Shown piece after piece: positions 56,374-64,000 of a DNA stretch of 64,000 nt. Numbering within the stretch: position 1 is the first letter of the stretch; each line of letters starts with the position of its first letter. The position numbers and the translations under genes are program-made. The DNA comes from a bacterium (GTDB lineage Bacteria > Planctomycetota > Planctomycetia > Kolteriales > Kolteriaceae), in NCBI GenBank assembly GCA_019748235.1, contig JAIEPU010000057.1:19011-83010 (forward strand), written 5' to 3'. The notes under the pieces were generated by a model, which was given only the letters and a program-made list of their open reading frames with translations, ran no database searches and had not been told where the DNA came from.

Positions 56374-58560
56374 ATGGAATCACTGATTCACCGATCAATT
56401 CCGAGTGCGCTGATTTTGCTCTCGGTCGTCGCCTTGACAACCCAATCGCCTGCCCGATTGTTGGCCGGCCCGGAAAACGGGCGCCCTTCTCTGGGACGCG
56501 TTGGTGGCGGAGGTGGACGACCGGGGGGAAATCTTGGTATTTCTCGTCCCTCGACTCCTCCCAACGTGCCGCGACCCTCGACCAGACCATCCATGGGCAA
56601 TGTCGGTCAGGTTCAACGCCCGAATCGACCATCGGCTGGTGGTTTCAATCCATCAGGCGGCAATCGCCCCAACCTTCAACGACCCAGTCAACCAGGAGGG
56701 GGAAACCTTGGGTCCAATCGACCTAATATCAGACCGCCCCAAAACGTCGGCCCGGTGACACGGCCAGGAAACATCGGTGGAGGGAACGATCGACCGAATC
56801 TCGGTTCCATTCAGCGTCCCAATCCGCTCCCCGGCAATGTCAATCGACCAGGAGGTGGTGATCGGCCTAACCTAGGCGGCAACTTGGGGAATGTTCAGCG
56901 ACCCACCCCTCTGCCAGGCGGTAACAACGGCCGGCCTGGACTTGGCGGAAATAGACCAGGGCTCGGCGGAGCGGATCGACCCAATTTCGGCAACATTGAA
57001 CGCCCGGTGACGTTGCCCGGAGTCATTGATCGACCTGGGCTTGGTGGCAACAGACCGGGAGGTGGTGACCGACCCGGAATTGGGGGAATCAGGCCACCGG
57101 GAGAAGGTGGCCGACCTGGAATTGGAGGGAATCGACCGGGCGACGGAGGACGACCTGGGTTAGGTGGTGACCGACCCGGCATTGGCGGAATCAGGCCTCC
57201 AGGCGAGGGTGGCCGGCCCGGCCTTGGCGGTGATCGTCCGGGCATCATCGATCGCCCGAATCGACCCGAAATCGGGGATCGACCGATCATCGGTGGAAAT
57301 AGGCCCAATATCAATCGACCGGTCATCAACAGACCTGGGAACAATGGCAACATCAATATCGGAAACGAAATCAACATCGGTGGTGGCAACATCGTCGGCA
57401 ATCGCCCGAGTTGGGATCGTCGCCCGTGGAATAATCCAGGTTGGGGTTCGGGCCACAATCATGGTTGGACAGGTAATTGGCACCACCACTGCATCAACAA
57501 CCATTATGGCTGGTACAACGGCTGCTGGAGCGGCGGATACTGGGGGAGTAGTTGGTATGCCCCGTTCGCGTGGGGAGCTGTTGGTTGGGGTTTAGGTTCG
57601 ATGGTCAATGGCTGGGGATACGGAGGCAATTACTATAACCCCTATTATGTCGCTCCCACGACCACGTTCGTCCCTTACGACTACTCGAAGCCGATCGTGG
57701 TGAATAACTACATTGCAAGCACAGAAGAAGCCAGTCCTTCCTCGGCGAACGCCATTCGCGAACCTCCTCCCAGTGATCCTGGAATTGAAGCCTTTGATCA
57801 AGGGTTAGCACTCTTCAAACAGGGTGACTACAAGGGCGCGCTCAAGCAGATGGACCTTGCTTTATCCAAGCAACCGGGCGATCCGGTCATTCACGAAGTC
57901 CGCGCGCTCACTTTATTTGCCCTCGGCGACTACCAAGCGTCCGCCGCCGCGTTGAATTCTTTCCTCTCCTCCGCTCCAGGCATGGATTGGACGACACTCA
58001 GCGGGCTCTATGGCAACGTGGACGATTACGAGGCTCAACTTCGGAAACTCGAAGACTACATCCGAGCGAATCCAAACAATCCAGCGGCCAATTTCGTCCT
58101 GGCCTACCACTATCTTGTCATCGGCGCGAAGAACGACGCGATCAATGCGCTAAAGGTCGTGGTCAAGAATCAACCCAAGGATTACACCGCCAAGCGAATG
58201 TTGGATGCTCTTGTTCCGCCTGAACCAGCGAAGATTGCTCGAGAAACGACTTCTGCCGAGAAGGAGGATCAACCCAAAGTCGACCTCGTGGGTAAATGGG
58301 AGGCGAAAGCTCCCGACACGGTCATCACTTTGACGATCACCGAGAATTTTGAGTTTACTTGGAAGGCCGAGCCGAAGGGGCAGCCCGCTGTTGAGGTGAA
58401 GGGAGAACTGGATACCTCGGGTGACGTTCTCAGTTTCAATAGTAAAGAACAAGGTCCAATGACGGGGGCGGCCACGCCCATTTCAACCGATCGATGGCAG
58501 TTCAACCTGAGCGGATCTCCTCCAAGTGATCCGGGGTTAACGTTCGATCGAATCAAATAG
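56374..58560 (+). CDS. Exported Gly/Pro/Asn/Arg-rich repeat protein with TPR region
   Basis: The product has 728 residues; the ATG follows GGGAG by eight bases. A signal peptide (ALILLSVVALTTQSPARLL) leads into a long low-complexity region (about 35-345) of degenerate repeats such as RPGIGGIRPPGEGG, RPGLGGDRPG and NIGGGN. A Trp/Tyr/Gly/His/Asn-rich segment (about 345-430; WGSSWYAPFAWGAVGWGL) follows, then a tetratricopeptide-like helical region (about 460-625; AFDQGLALFKQGDYKGALKQMDLALSKQPGD), and a C-terminal beta domain (LVGKWEAKAPDTVITLTITENF). The repeat part looks like a matrix or adhesive polymer. The overall design is unusual, and no function can be given. Confidence 0.8.
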   Translation: MESLIHRSIPSALILLSVVALTTQSPARLLAGPENGRPSLGRVGGGGGRPGGNLGISRPSTPPNVPRPSTRPSMGNVGQVQRPNRPSAGGFNPSGGNRPNLQRPSQPGGGNLGSNRPNIRPPQNVGPVTRPGNIGGGNDRPNLGSIQRPNPLPGNVNRPGGGDRPNLGGNLGNVQRPTPLPGGNNGRPGLGGNRPGLGGADRPNFGNIERPVTLPGVIDRPGLGGNRPGGGDRPGIGGIRPPGEGGRPGIGGNRPGDGGRPGLGGDRPGIGGIRPPGEGGRPGLGGDRPGIIDRPNRPEIGDRPIIGGNRPNINRPVINRPGNNGNINIGNEINIGGGNIVGNRPSWDRRPWNNPGWGSGHNHGWTGNWHHHCINNHYGWYNGCWSGGYWGSSWYAPFAWGAVGWGLGSMVNGWGYGGNYYNPYYVAPTTTFVPYDYSKPIVVNNYIASTEEASPSSANAIREPPPSDPGIEAFDQGLALFKQGDYKGALKQMDLALSKQPGDPVIHEVRALTLFALGDYQASAAALNSFLSSAPGMDWTTLSGLYGNVDDYEAQLRKLEDYIRANPNNPAANFVLAYHYLVIGAKNDAINALKVVVKNQPKDYTAKRMLDALVPPEPAKIARETTSAEKEDQPKVDLVGKWEAKAPDTVITLTITENFEFTWKAEPKGQPAVEVKGELDTSGDVLSFNSKEQGPMTGAATPISTDRWQFNLSGSPPSDPGLTFDRIK
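56740..57340 (+). repeat. Degenerate coding repeat array (RPG/GGxRPG)
   Basis: Within the Gly/Pro/Asn-rich gene, short units of 9-18 bases coding RPG, GLGGN and GIGGIRPPGEGGRPG are tandemly repeated. The best copies of the long unit start near 57077 and 57180. They are in frame and differ mostly at third positions, so the repeat is maintained at the protein level. Confidence 0.75.
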
Positions 58561-58632
58561 GAATGCGTTTTCGAGTCAGACGTTGGTCGCAACATTTACT
58601 CCATGCTTGTTGTGAATTAGGGGATCAAGACG

Positions 58633-59511
58633 ATGCGTTGGGAAGGAGATCGGCAAAGTGAGAACGTCGAGGATCGACGGCGGATGCGCCCCCGCACGGT
58701 CGCAATCGGCGGCGTGGGAATGCTCGTGATTTTTCTCATTGCCTCCTTCATGGGAATCGATCCTCAAAAGCTTCAACAAGTCATCAATAATGCGAATGTG
58801 GCGATTCCGGGAAACGTGGAGCAAGAGGGACAAGAACGCGAGCTATCGCCCGCGGAGGTCCGAAGCCGCGATTTCGTCGCCACTGTCGTCGCTTACACGG
58901 AAGAGGTGTGGGGGGAGCAATTCAAACGATCCGGCGAGCGATATGCTCCGCCGAAAGTGGTTCTCTTCTCTGATGCGGTGCAAACCGCGTGCGGTAATGC
59001 GCCGTCAGCCGTTGGCCCTTTCTATTGTCCGGCGGATCGGACCGTCTACCTCGACCCCACCTTCTTCGATGAGCTCGAGCAGCAATTAGGGGGTTCGAAA
59101 GCGGAATTTTCTCAAGCTTATGTGATCGCGCACGAGGTTGGACATCACGTGCAGAACCTACTGGGTTACTCGCAAATCGTGGATCAAAAACGAGCAAGGT
59201 CCTCTGAAGCGGAAGCCAATCGCTGGTCGGTCCGGCTCGAGTTGCAAGCGGATTATCTTGCCGGCGTATGGGCTCACTATGGACAACGGAAATTCAATTT
59301 CATCGAGCCAGGAGACGTGGAAGCTGCCATGAAGTCAGCCAATGCCATCGGCGACGATCGATTGCAGAGGCGATCCAGCGGATTCACTTCACCCGAGAAC
59401 TATACTCACGGAACTTCCGAGCAGAGGACCCGCTGGTTCAATCTAGGGCTGAAGACCGGCGATCTCAGCAAGCTCAAAGATCTCTTTGAGCTTCCTTACA
59501 ATCAGCTCTAA
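58633..59511 (+). CDS. Neutral zinc metallopeptidase (YpfJ family)
   Basis: The product has 292 residues. It starts MRWEGDRQSENVEDRR, followed by a membrane helix (IGGVGMLVIFLIASFMG, about 25-43) that anchors it with the catalytic domain outside. The zinc motif is HEVGHH (His167, Glu168, His171), with the third ligand probably in QADYLAGVWAHY. Conserved family segments are VLFSDAVQTACGNA, GPFYCPADRTVYLDPTFF and FNLGLKTGDLSKL. The YpfJ family is widespread, and its substrates are unknown. AGGGG lies upstream of the ATG. It is convergent with the sedolisin gene, 11 bases away. Confidence 0.93.
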   Translation: MRWEGDRQSENVEDRRRMRPRTVAIGGVGMLVIFLIASFMGIDPQKLQQVINNANVAIPGNVEQEGQERELSPAEVRSRDFVATVVAYTEEVWGEQFKRSGERYAPPKVVLFSDAVQTACGNAPSAVGPFYCPADRTVYLDPTFFDELEQQLGGSKAEFSQAYVIAHEVGHHVQNLLGYSQIVDQKRARSSEAEANRWSVRLELQADYLAGVWAHYGQRKFNFIEPGDVEAAMKSANAIGDDRLQRRSSGFTSPENYTHGTSEQRTRWFNLGLKTGDLSKLKDLFELPYNQL

Positions 59512-59522
59512 TACCGCAGCTC

Positions 59523-62216
59523 TTAACCGCGTGCCCGTCGGATCGTCGAAGTCGACACGACGCGATTGGAGTTGTTTTTCGAAGAGACCCCCGAATCGGA
59601 ATCATCAGCGAATTCATGATGATCATCCCCCGAACTGAAATACTGATCGACACGTGTCGAACTTAGCGAGTGGGATGAAATGGAAGAAGTATTGGAGTAG
59701 GTATTCGCGGATGTTGTCGGTGTCGTCACGTTACCCGTAAACCCTGTTGACGTGACCATCGCTGACAAAGAAAAGCTCGCGACGGCCGGTTTCGTGGTGG
59801 CGACGACGTTAACGCCGTGAATCACGCTCACCGAATCGAAGAATTTGTCAGAGCCTGTTCCCTTGAATCCGATTCCGCCACTGGCATAGGTCGTTGATGT
59901 TCCTGAAACCGATTTCAGAAGCGATGTCCCATTTGTGTCGTAGAGCTTGGCCACCATCGTCCCAGAGGTGCTCCAATCGACCTGAACTTTGTACCAGTGG
60001 TTGGCGGCGAAAGTGAAATCGGTTGAAGCGACAATCGTTGACGACTGATATCCGGAATTGAGTTGGATCTGGAATTGCTTCGATTCCCCTGAAGCCACGA
60101 TCGAATAAGTCCCAATGGCGGACGAGCCAAAGCCGAAATACGCTTTGCCGTTTGCCGTTCCGGAGAACTTAAGCCATGTCGCCACGCTGTCTCCTTGTGA
60201 GACACGGACGGCATCATCTTGGCGATAAAGCCAATCGTTTCCTCCTACATCATCAAGGCCATACACACCGTCGTGAGTGGCGGATGTCGTGATTCGAGCC
60301 GTCACGGAACTGCCAACAACATTCCAAGTGCTTGATTTCTCGAATCCTTCCACAACACTCCAAGTCGGGCCGGTCACATTGAAAGCCGTTGAAATCGCAG
60401 CAGTAAGCGTGCCTGACGCCCCCTGCAGTTTGAATCCCGTGCCTGCTTTGTTGACTACCAAATTGTTAAAGGTCGCAACCCCCGCGACGACTTGGACCGT
60501 GGTGGTTCCACTCAATGAAGCGCCTGCGGAATTCGCGGCAAACGTGATCGTCACCTTGTCGGAATTGTCTTGCGTCACCAGGTTGCCGTAGGCATCGAGC
60601 ACGTTCACTTTCACGCCTGGTTGTATGGCTGAACCGAGAGTCGCATTCGTCGGTTGCTGGACGAACACCAGTTGTTTGGCCGCCGCCGCATTCACGGTAA
60701 TCGTAAATGCTCCGGAATAAGAACTATTCGCCGCGTCTTTGACGGTGACCGAGTGACCGCCTGCCGTTTTCAGTGAAAGAGCATCAGCAAATCGGTGAAT
60801 ACCTTTGTCCGCTGCGGTAAATGTGTAGTCGGCCGGCAGGATTCCTTTCGTGTCGTCCGTCGTCAGATGAACTTTTCCGGTATAGCCCGTGATGACATTA
60901 TTATTCACGTCAAGTGCGGTTACCGTGATAGAAAATGGAGAACCAGCCGTCGTGGAACTGATGCCTGTCACGGCAAAATGAACGGACGATTGCGGCGTGG
61001 TGCTCTGGCCGACCAGGTCGCGAACAACGAGATTCGCCTTGGGGCTTCCTCGACCGGTGACGAGATCGTACCCCACCCCAGCGCTGATCGTCGTCGAGCC
61101 GTTACTCGTTCCAGACGTAATGTCGTTAAAGTCACTTGCGGCAAACGAATAAAGCATCGGCAAAGTCTGGCTTCGACCATCAAGGCTCGACAAACCCGAG
61201 AGTGATCGTCCCTGATCCGCGATGGCGATGATCGCCGCCCACTGCGGAGCACCCGCGCTTGTGCCGCCATATTGCGACCAAGGAGTCGTGGAGCCATTGC
61301 TATATGAGTCGTAGACGGCAAATCCGGTGTTCGGGTTCGCATTATAGGCGACGTCGGGGTTCCCGCGCCGGGTCGTCGTCTGAGTGACGATTCCTCGCTG
61401 ATAAGAGGGCTGCTCCTCTTGCGTGCTGATTCCGCCGCCACTCCCTCCCCAGGCCGTCTCGCTCGCGATATTTCCCGATGCATTGAGCGTCAATGTCGTT
61501 CCGCCGACCGAGAGAACATTTGGTGAGACGGCAGGATAAGAGGCGGGGGCACCTGTATCTCCGGAAGAAGCGACGAACGTGACCCCCGCGTGTCCTGCAG
61601 GCGTCGTAAAGGTGGAATCGAATGTTTGTTCGCCGGGGAATTCGCCTCCACCCCAACTCATCGAGACCGCGACCACGCCGGGTTGCCGAGCCGCATACTG
61701 TACTGCGGCGCTCAAGTTGGCCCATGAGTTATCGAACGCTTCAACGAGTAAGATGTTAGCCAAGGGGGCAATCGCGTGCGCCCATTCCACGTCTAGGGCA
61801 ATCTCTCCAGCCCAACCTTTGTCGGCAGCCGGATAGGTGGTGCCGCCGTTTTGATTGACTTTGGTAAAGCCAGAATTGGGAAGGCCGAATGCAGCGTTAA
61901 ACTTCCGAAGGTCGTCGCCGATGTTCGGGTCATCATAAGCATCGACAATCGCGATCGTCATACCCGCGCCATTTCCAGCAACGGTGCCGCTGCTGAAGGT
62001 AATCTGATCGATGCCGTATGCGTGCCTCACCTGTGTGGGAGTCATTCCAGTTGGTCCGGCCGTCATCGAGGGAGTTGCTCCTCCGGGACCGGTGGGGGTA
62101 TAGAGTATGTATTGAGGGTCGAAGAATGTCGCTGTCAAGACATCCCGAATTTCGAGAAACTCAAATGCTGGCCGCCAAACAGATAATCGACGCGCGCACC
62201 ACTTCGCCCTTCGCAT
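59523..62216 (-). CDS. Sedolisin (S53) serine protease with repeat domains
   Basis: The product has about 897 residues from the start MRRAKWCARRLSVWRPAF at 62216. The N-terminus carries FEFLEIRDVLTA, the planctomycete 'LExRxLLTA'-like motif. The peptidase domain (about 40-400) has AGEIALDVEWAHAIAP (Glu and Asp of the catalytic triad), the oxyanion Asp in SSGDTGA, and the nucleophile serine in GGTSAGAPQWA. Two Ig-like repeats follow (for example ITVTALDVNNNVITGYTGKVHLTTD and VKVNVLDAYGNLVTQD), then a concanavalin-like domain (WSVVEGFEKSSTWN, about 620-790). The Ser/His/Asp-rich C-terminus ends RRARG. There is no obvious pro-domain. Sedolisins are acid-acting endopeptidases; secretion and attachment are inferred. 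Confidence 0.88.
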   Translation of the reverse strand: MRRAKWCARRLSVWRPAFEFLEIRDVLTATFFDPQYILYTPTGPGGATPSMTAGPTGMTPTQVRHAYGIDQITFSSGTVAGNGAGMTIAIVDAYDDPNIGDDLRKFNAAFGLPNSGFTKVNQNGGTTYPAADKGWAGEIALDVEWAHAIAPLANILLVEAFDNSWANLSAAVQYAARQPGVVAVSMSWGGGEFPGEQTFDSTFTTPAGHAGVTFVASSGDTGAPASYPAVSPNVLSVGGTTLTLNASGNIASETAWGGSGGGISTQEEQPSYQRGIVTQTTTRRGNPDVAYNANPNTGFAVYDSYSNGSTTPWSQYGGTSAGAPQWAAIIAIADQGRSLSGLSSLDGRSQTLPMLYSFAASDFNDITSGTSNGSTTISAGVGYDLVTGRGSPKANLVVRDLVGQSTTPQSSVHFAVTGISSTTAGSPFSITVTALDVNNNVITGYTGKVHLTTDDTKGILPADYTFTAADKGIHRFADALSLKTAGGHSVTVKDAANSSYSGAFTITVNAAAAKQLVFVQQPTNATLGSAIQPGVKVNVLDAYGNLVTQDNSDKVTITFAANSAGASLSGTTTVQVVAGVATFNNLVVNKAGTGFKLQGASGTLTAAISTAFNVTGPTWSVVEGFEKSSTWNVVGSSVTARITTSATHDGVYGLDDVGGNDWLYRQDDAVRVSQGDSVATWLKFSGTANGKAYFGFGSSAIGTYSIVASGESKQFQIQLNSGYQSSTIVASTDFTFAANHWYKVQVDWSTSGTMVAKLYDTNGTSLLKSVSGTSTTYASGGIGFKGTGSDKFFDSVSVIHGVNVVATTKPAVASFSLSAMVTSTGFTGNVTTPTTSANTYSNTSSISSHSLSSTRVDQYFSSGDDHHEFADDSDSGVSSKNNSNRVVSTSTIRRARG

Positions 62217-62546
62217 GGGTGATTTTCTCCATCTGAAGCAGAGGAATCGGCCGCTTGTCTCGCGAGGAGACCAGCGAATCGGACACGGGGGTGAGAAGGG
62301 GCGACGTTCGCTGTCGTGGGGAATGCGAACCATCGAGGGGGGTTACGACATTCGCTCGAGCGGCTGATGCACGCAGTTGTCACATAGATGGAACTGCTGA
62401 TGCGACCATCGCACAGGGATTGTCTCTAGAACGAATCTAGACCACGAAAAACCAGCCAACATTAAAAGTAAGATAAATTTATCTACATGTTCATCTTGCG
62501 AGTCAAACGACTCGATGACTCCGTGGTCGCGACCCGCGCTGGATCA
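62217..62546. promoter_or_regulatory. Intergenic region upstream of sedolisin gene
   Basis: This 330-base gap lies between the carboxylase gene (stop at 62547) and the sedolisin gene, both reading left. It should hold the sedolisin promoter. The perfect palindrome AGATAAATTTATCT at 62471-62484 stands in an AT-rich island (62461-62484) and may be a regulatory site. Frames in the right part are not convincing as genes. Confidence 0.4.
62471..62484. promoter_or_regulatory. AT-rich 14-base palindrome
   Basis: AGATAAATTTATCT is a perfect palindrome in an otherwise GC-rich neighbourhood, 63 bases beyond the carboxylase stop and upstream of the sedolisin gene. It could be an operator or part of a promoter. 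No protein can be named. Confidence 0.3.
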
Positions 62547-64000
62547 TCATACCTGGAAGACACCGGTTCGGAACTCCGCACGCTCCCTGTTTTTGCTCAC
62601 GACAGCCAGCGTTTTCGTCAATACGTCACGCGTTTTGTCCGGGGCGATAACAGCGTCAATCCACCCCCGTGCCGCGCCATAGCGAATGTCGAGCGACTCC
62701 TCATACTTATCTTGAATGGTCGTGCGAAGCTCCGAGAGTTGCTCGGTGGTAAGAGGCTTTCCCGCTTTCTTTGCGGCCTGCGCTTGCACTTGAACAAGCG
62801 TTGTTGCCGCTTGGGCTCCTCCCATCACGGCGTAAAGCGCGCTTGGCCATGCGAAGATGAAGCGAGGGTCGAACGCCTTGCCGCACAGAGCGTAATTACC
62901 GGCACCGAATGAGCCGCCGATGACGATGGTGATCTTCGGGACGATGGAATTCGACAGCGCGTTTACCAGCTTCGCGCCACTTCGAATGATGCCCGACTGC
63001 TCGGCATCTCGTCCCACCATAAAACCAGTTACGTCTTGGAAAAAGACGAGTGGAATGCTTGTTTGGTTGCAATCCATGATAAATCGAGCCGCCTTCTCGG
63101 CGCTATCCGGATAGATCACGCCGCCGATTTGCAGCTCCCCTTTCGCGGACTGCACACGCTTTCGTTGGCTGGCGATGATGCCGACCGCATGTCCGCCAAT
63201 ACGAGCTAGGCCGCAGACAAGCGTCTTGCCGTAGTCTGCCTTGTACTCATCGAAGGTACCTGCATCAACGATCCCCTTCAAAAGATCGCGCGCATCGTAT
63301 TCGCTTCGCGTGGCTGGGTTGAAAAGATCATAAAGCGACTCGGTCGGCACCTCTGTCTTGGCTGATGCGTCTCCCTCCGGCACCCCGTACCCCGCGGAAC
63401 CTTCCAGCGGAAGATAGTCAACCAATTCGCGTAGGTGTGCCAAGCATTGTTGATCGTTTGGCTCGAAGTAATCGACGGTGCCGCTGATCTCCGCATGCAT
63501 CTTCGCGCCGCCGAGTTCTTCCGTATCGACGACTTGTCCGATCGCCGCGCGAACAAGGGCGGGACCCGCGAGATAAAGTCCGCTCCCTTCGGTCATGAGA
63601 AGCTTGTCGCTCAAGACAGGCAGGTATGCTCCACCCGCCACGCAGTTTCCCATAATCGCGGAGTATTGCGGGATTCCCGCGGCAGAGATGACCGCGTTGT
63701 TTCGAAAAATGCGTCCGAAGTCATCTTCATCCGGGAAGATTTCGTCCTGCATGGGAAGGTATACACCTGCCGAGTCGACGAGATAGATCAGCGGCAGCCC
63801 GCAGTGATAAGCAATCCGCTGGGCTCGAAGCACCTTCTTCGCCGTCTGCGGAAAGAAAGCTCCCGCCTTCACCGTGGCATCGTTCGCAATGATCATGCAG
63901 GGACGCTTATGAACTTTGCCGATGGCACAGATCACCCCGGCCGCCGGCACGTCACCGACCTCGGGATACATTCTCCAGCCGGCCCACAGTCCAATCTCGA
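62547..64000 (-). CDS. Acyl-CoA carboxylase, carboxyltransferase (beta) subunit, 5' end beyond window
   Basis: The visible part has about 484 codons, and the frame runs past the right edge (GLWAGWRMYPEVGD precedes the ATG at 63971), so the N-terminus is missing. The carboxyltransferase domain has PLIYLVDSAGVYLPMQDE, GNCVAGGAYLPVLSD, the second half FFQDVTGFMVGRDAE and GGSFGAGNYALCGKAFDPRF. This matches the methylcrotonyl-CoA/propionyl-CoA carboxylase beta family, with MCC-beta the closest. It transfers CO2 from carboxybiotin to an acyl-CoA, for example in leucine breakdown. The biotin carboxylase partner is probably outside the window. Confidence 0.92.
   Translation of the reverse strand, partial: EIGLWAGWRMYPEVGDVPAAGVICAIGKVHKRPCMIIANDATVKAGAFFPQTAKKVLRAQRIAYHCGLPLIYLVDSAGVYLPMQDEIFPDEDDFGRIFRNNAVISAAGIPQYSAIMGNCVAGGAYLPVLSDKLLMTEGSGLYLAGPALVRAAIGQVVDTEELGGAKMHAEISGTVDYFEPNDQQCLAHLRELVDYLPLEGSAGYGVPEGDASAKTEVPTESLYDLFNPATRSEYDARDLLKGIVDAGTFDEYKADYGKTLVCGLARIGGHAVGIIASQRKRVQSAKGELQIGGVIYPDSAEKAARFIMDCNQTSIPLVFFQDVTGFMVGRDAEQSGIIRSGAKLVNALSNSIVPKITIVIGGSFGAGNYALCGKAFDPRFIFAWPSALYAVMGGAQAATTLVQVQAQAAKKAGKPLTTEQLSELRTTIQDKYEESLDIRYGAARGWIDAVIAPDKTRDVLTKTLAVVSKNRERAEFRTGVFQV

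Noticed and set aside
56740..57340. Repeat array that could be mistaken for a CRISPR or tandem DNA repeat
   Set aside because: The units are in frame, vary in length and encode RPG-type protein repeats; there are no constant repeats with unique spacers.

Overview
The window reads as chromosomal DNA of a planctomycete (phylum Planctomycetota). The evidence is the gene families: a PVC-type membrane-bound dehydrogenase with HEAT repeats and a C-terminal haem-binding domain (1453-4446), a DUF1549/DUF1553 cytochrome protein followed directly by a DUF1501 protein (51517-55255), a DUF1080 protein, two Ser/Thr kinases (one membrane-anchored), secreted PQQ-type propellers, and a sedolisin carrying the planctomycete N-terminal 'LExRxxLTA'-like motif. 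Sampled coding stretches are about 55-60% G+C. The genus cannot be told from this window.

Layout. 1-9.1 kb: an acidic protein cut by the left edge, the haem/HEAT dehydrogenase, a PLP enzyme of the cysteine desulfurase-like family, and two tandem paralogous outer-membrane-type barrel genes, each with a related hairpin behind it. 9.1-18.8 kb: a hairpin-rich leader in front of rpmF-plsX, a lipoprotein of the phospholipase D fold with degenerate active sites, an isoprenoid operon (polyprenyl synthase, dxs and possibly a 58-residue membrane peptide), a SNF2 helicase, larB, and a rhodanese-like lipoprotein without its cysteine. 18.9-20.3 kb: a lower-GC accessory patch with an AlbA_2 (Schlafen-type) protein and perhaps a small membrane protein. 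20.3-31.2 kb: a soluble kinase, trpE, a four-gene YejABEF/Opp-like peptide importer with a fused ATPase, and a membrane-anchored kinase.

31.2-45.2 kb: a saccharopine-dehydrogenase-like gene split by one in-frame amber codon, a membrane-anchored PQQ-type propeller, a PAF-acetylhydrolase-like esterase, a divergent Rieske oxygenase / acetoacetate-decarboxylase-like pair, a small membrane protein, a CocE/NonD hydrolase, a LOG-family protein, transaldolase, a DUF1080-alpha/beta hydrolase operon, YqgE/AlgH and a small acidic protein. 45.3-51.1 kb: an alpha/beta hydrolase, an osmoprotectant-type ABC importer whose binding protein and permease are fused, a secreted PQQ-type propeller, and class I FBP aldolase. 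51.5-64 kb: the DUF1549/1553-DUF1501 pair, a SnoaL-like secreted protein, a Gly/Pro/Asn-repeat TPR protein, a YpfJ-type zinc metallopeptidase, the sedolisin, and a biotin-dependent acyl-CoA carboxylase beta subunit cut by the right edge.

Central metabolism (plsX, dxs, isoprenoids, trpE, transaldolase, aldolase) is interleaved with exported, surface and catabolic functions. I saw no tRNA, rRNA, IS element, prophage or CRISPR array. The best candidates for something undescribed are the structured leader before rpmF, the tandem barrel pair with duplicated hairpins, the low-GC AlbA_2 patch, the Rieske/decarboxylase divergon and the amber-interrupted oxidoreductase.
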